The notes under the pieces were generated by a model. The model did no database searches. It was not told the origin of the DNA and worked only from the letters and a program-made list of their open reading frames with translations. From CAYOUV01 sp964407265 (GTDB lineage Bacteria; Chloroflexota; Anaerolineae; Anaerolineales; Villigracilaceae), in NCBI GenBank assembly GCA_964407265.1, contig CAYOUV010000112.1, positions 1 to 5,695 of the forward strand: a DNA stretch of 5,695 nt, in the 5' to 3' direction. Shown piece after piece: positions 5,582 to 5,695 of this stretch. The position numbers and the translations under genes are program-made. The first letter of the stretch is position 1; every line of letters begins with the position of its first letter.

Positions 5582-5695
5582 TCAAGCAAATAGCCTGGCC
5601 ATGATGACCACTTCAAGCACTTCGTAGATTGCGGACACCGCCAGGGTGAGCACGACCAGGACGTACAGCCGGGCGGTCTGTTTCAGGCCCTCCAG
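5582..5695 (-). CDS. C-terminal end of a membrane protein (possibly SpoIIM/DUF95-like), runs off right edge
   Basis: The last 37 codons of an open frame that continues beyond the right edge, ending with TGA at 5584-5582. The readable peptide is a short amphipathic piece (LEGLKQTARLY), then a hydrophobic segment VLVVLTLAVSAIYEVLEVVIMARLFA that looks like a final membrane helix containing two acidic residues. A late helix with an embedded Glu is reminiscent of SpoIIM/DUF95-type integral membrane proteins, but the fragment is too short to assign. GC-rich third positions agree with real coding sequence. It lies upstream of the lipoprotein array on the same strand with a 64-base gap. Confidence 0.55.
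   Translation of the reverse strand: MEGLKQTARLYVLVVLTLAVSAIYEVLEVVIMARLFA

Overview
The window looks like part of a chromosome from a Chloroflexota bacterium, probably an Anaerolineae-type lineage. This is an inference from style, not from a marker gene. Four consecutive genes encode lipoproteins with a lipobox cysteine followed by a long Thr/Pro-rich linker (TPTPT-type), a habit that is very common in that group. All supported genes lie on the minus strand, so the transcriptional order runs from the right end of the window to the left. The plus-strand open frames, including the Gly/Val-rich ones, are antisense shadows of the Thr/Pro-rich linkers and other coding sequence.

In order of transcription: (1) the last 37 codons of a membrane protein, possibly SpoIIM/DUF95-like, end at 5582. 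(2) A 64-base gap follows, which includes the ribosome binding site of the next gene. (3) Three tandem paralogous lipoprotein genes lie at 5517-4051, 4039-2597 and 2585-1128, separated by only 11 bases each. (4) A NodB-type polysaccharide deacetylase-like lipoprotein lies at 1111-230, 16 bases after the third paralog. (5) The first 57 codons of a GMC/cholesterol-oxidase-like FAD oxidoreductase start with GTG at 171 and run off the left edge. The spacing suggests that the three paralogs and the deacetylase form one operon. The oxidoreductase, 58 bases further on, may be cotranscribed, because no terminator is visible before it.

The main item of interest is the paralog array. Each protein has a lipoprotein signal peptide, a Thr/Pro linker ending in a shared ECPK motif, a divergent AT-rich centre with three Asp/Asn-rich calcium-loop-like motifs (FG-GAP/VCBS style), and a highly conserved GC-rich C-terminal TPR-like domain ending in CPFR. 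The conserved C-terminal block is exactly 327 bases in all three copies. Two copies also share a 184-base stretch with only 2 mismatches over the linker, bounded by much more divergent sequence. This pattern fits tandem duplication followed by local gene conversion or exchange of central modules. No function is known to me for this family. An exported, surface-anchored binding or scaffold role is the most that the sequence supports.

The window has no RNA genes, CRISPR arrays, transposases or recognisable terminators that I can see, and no stretch longer than 300 bases lacks a gene.
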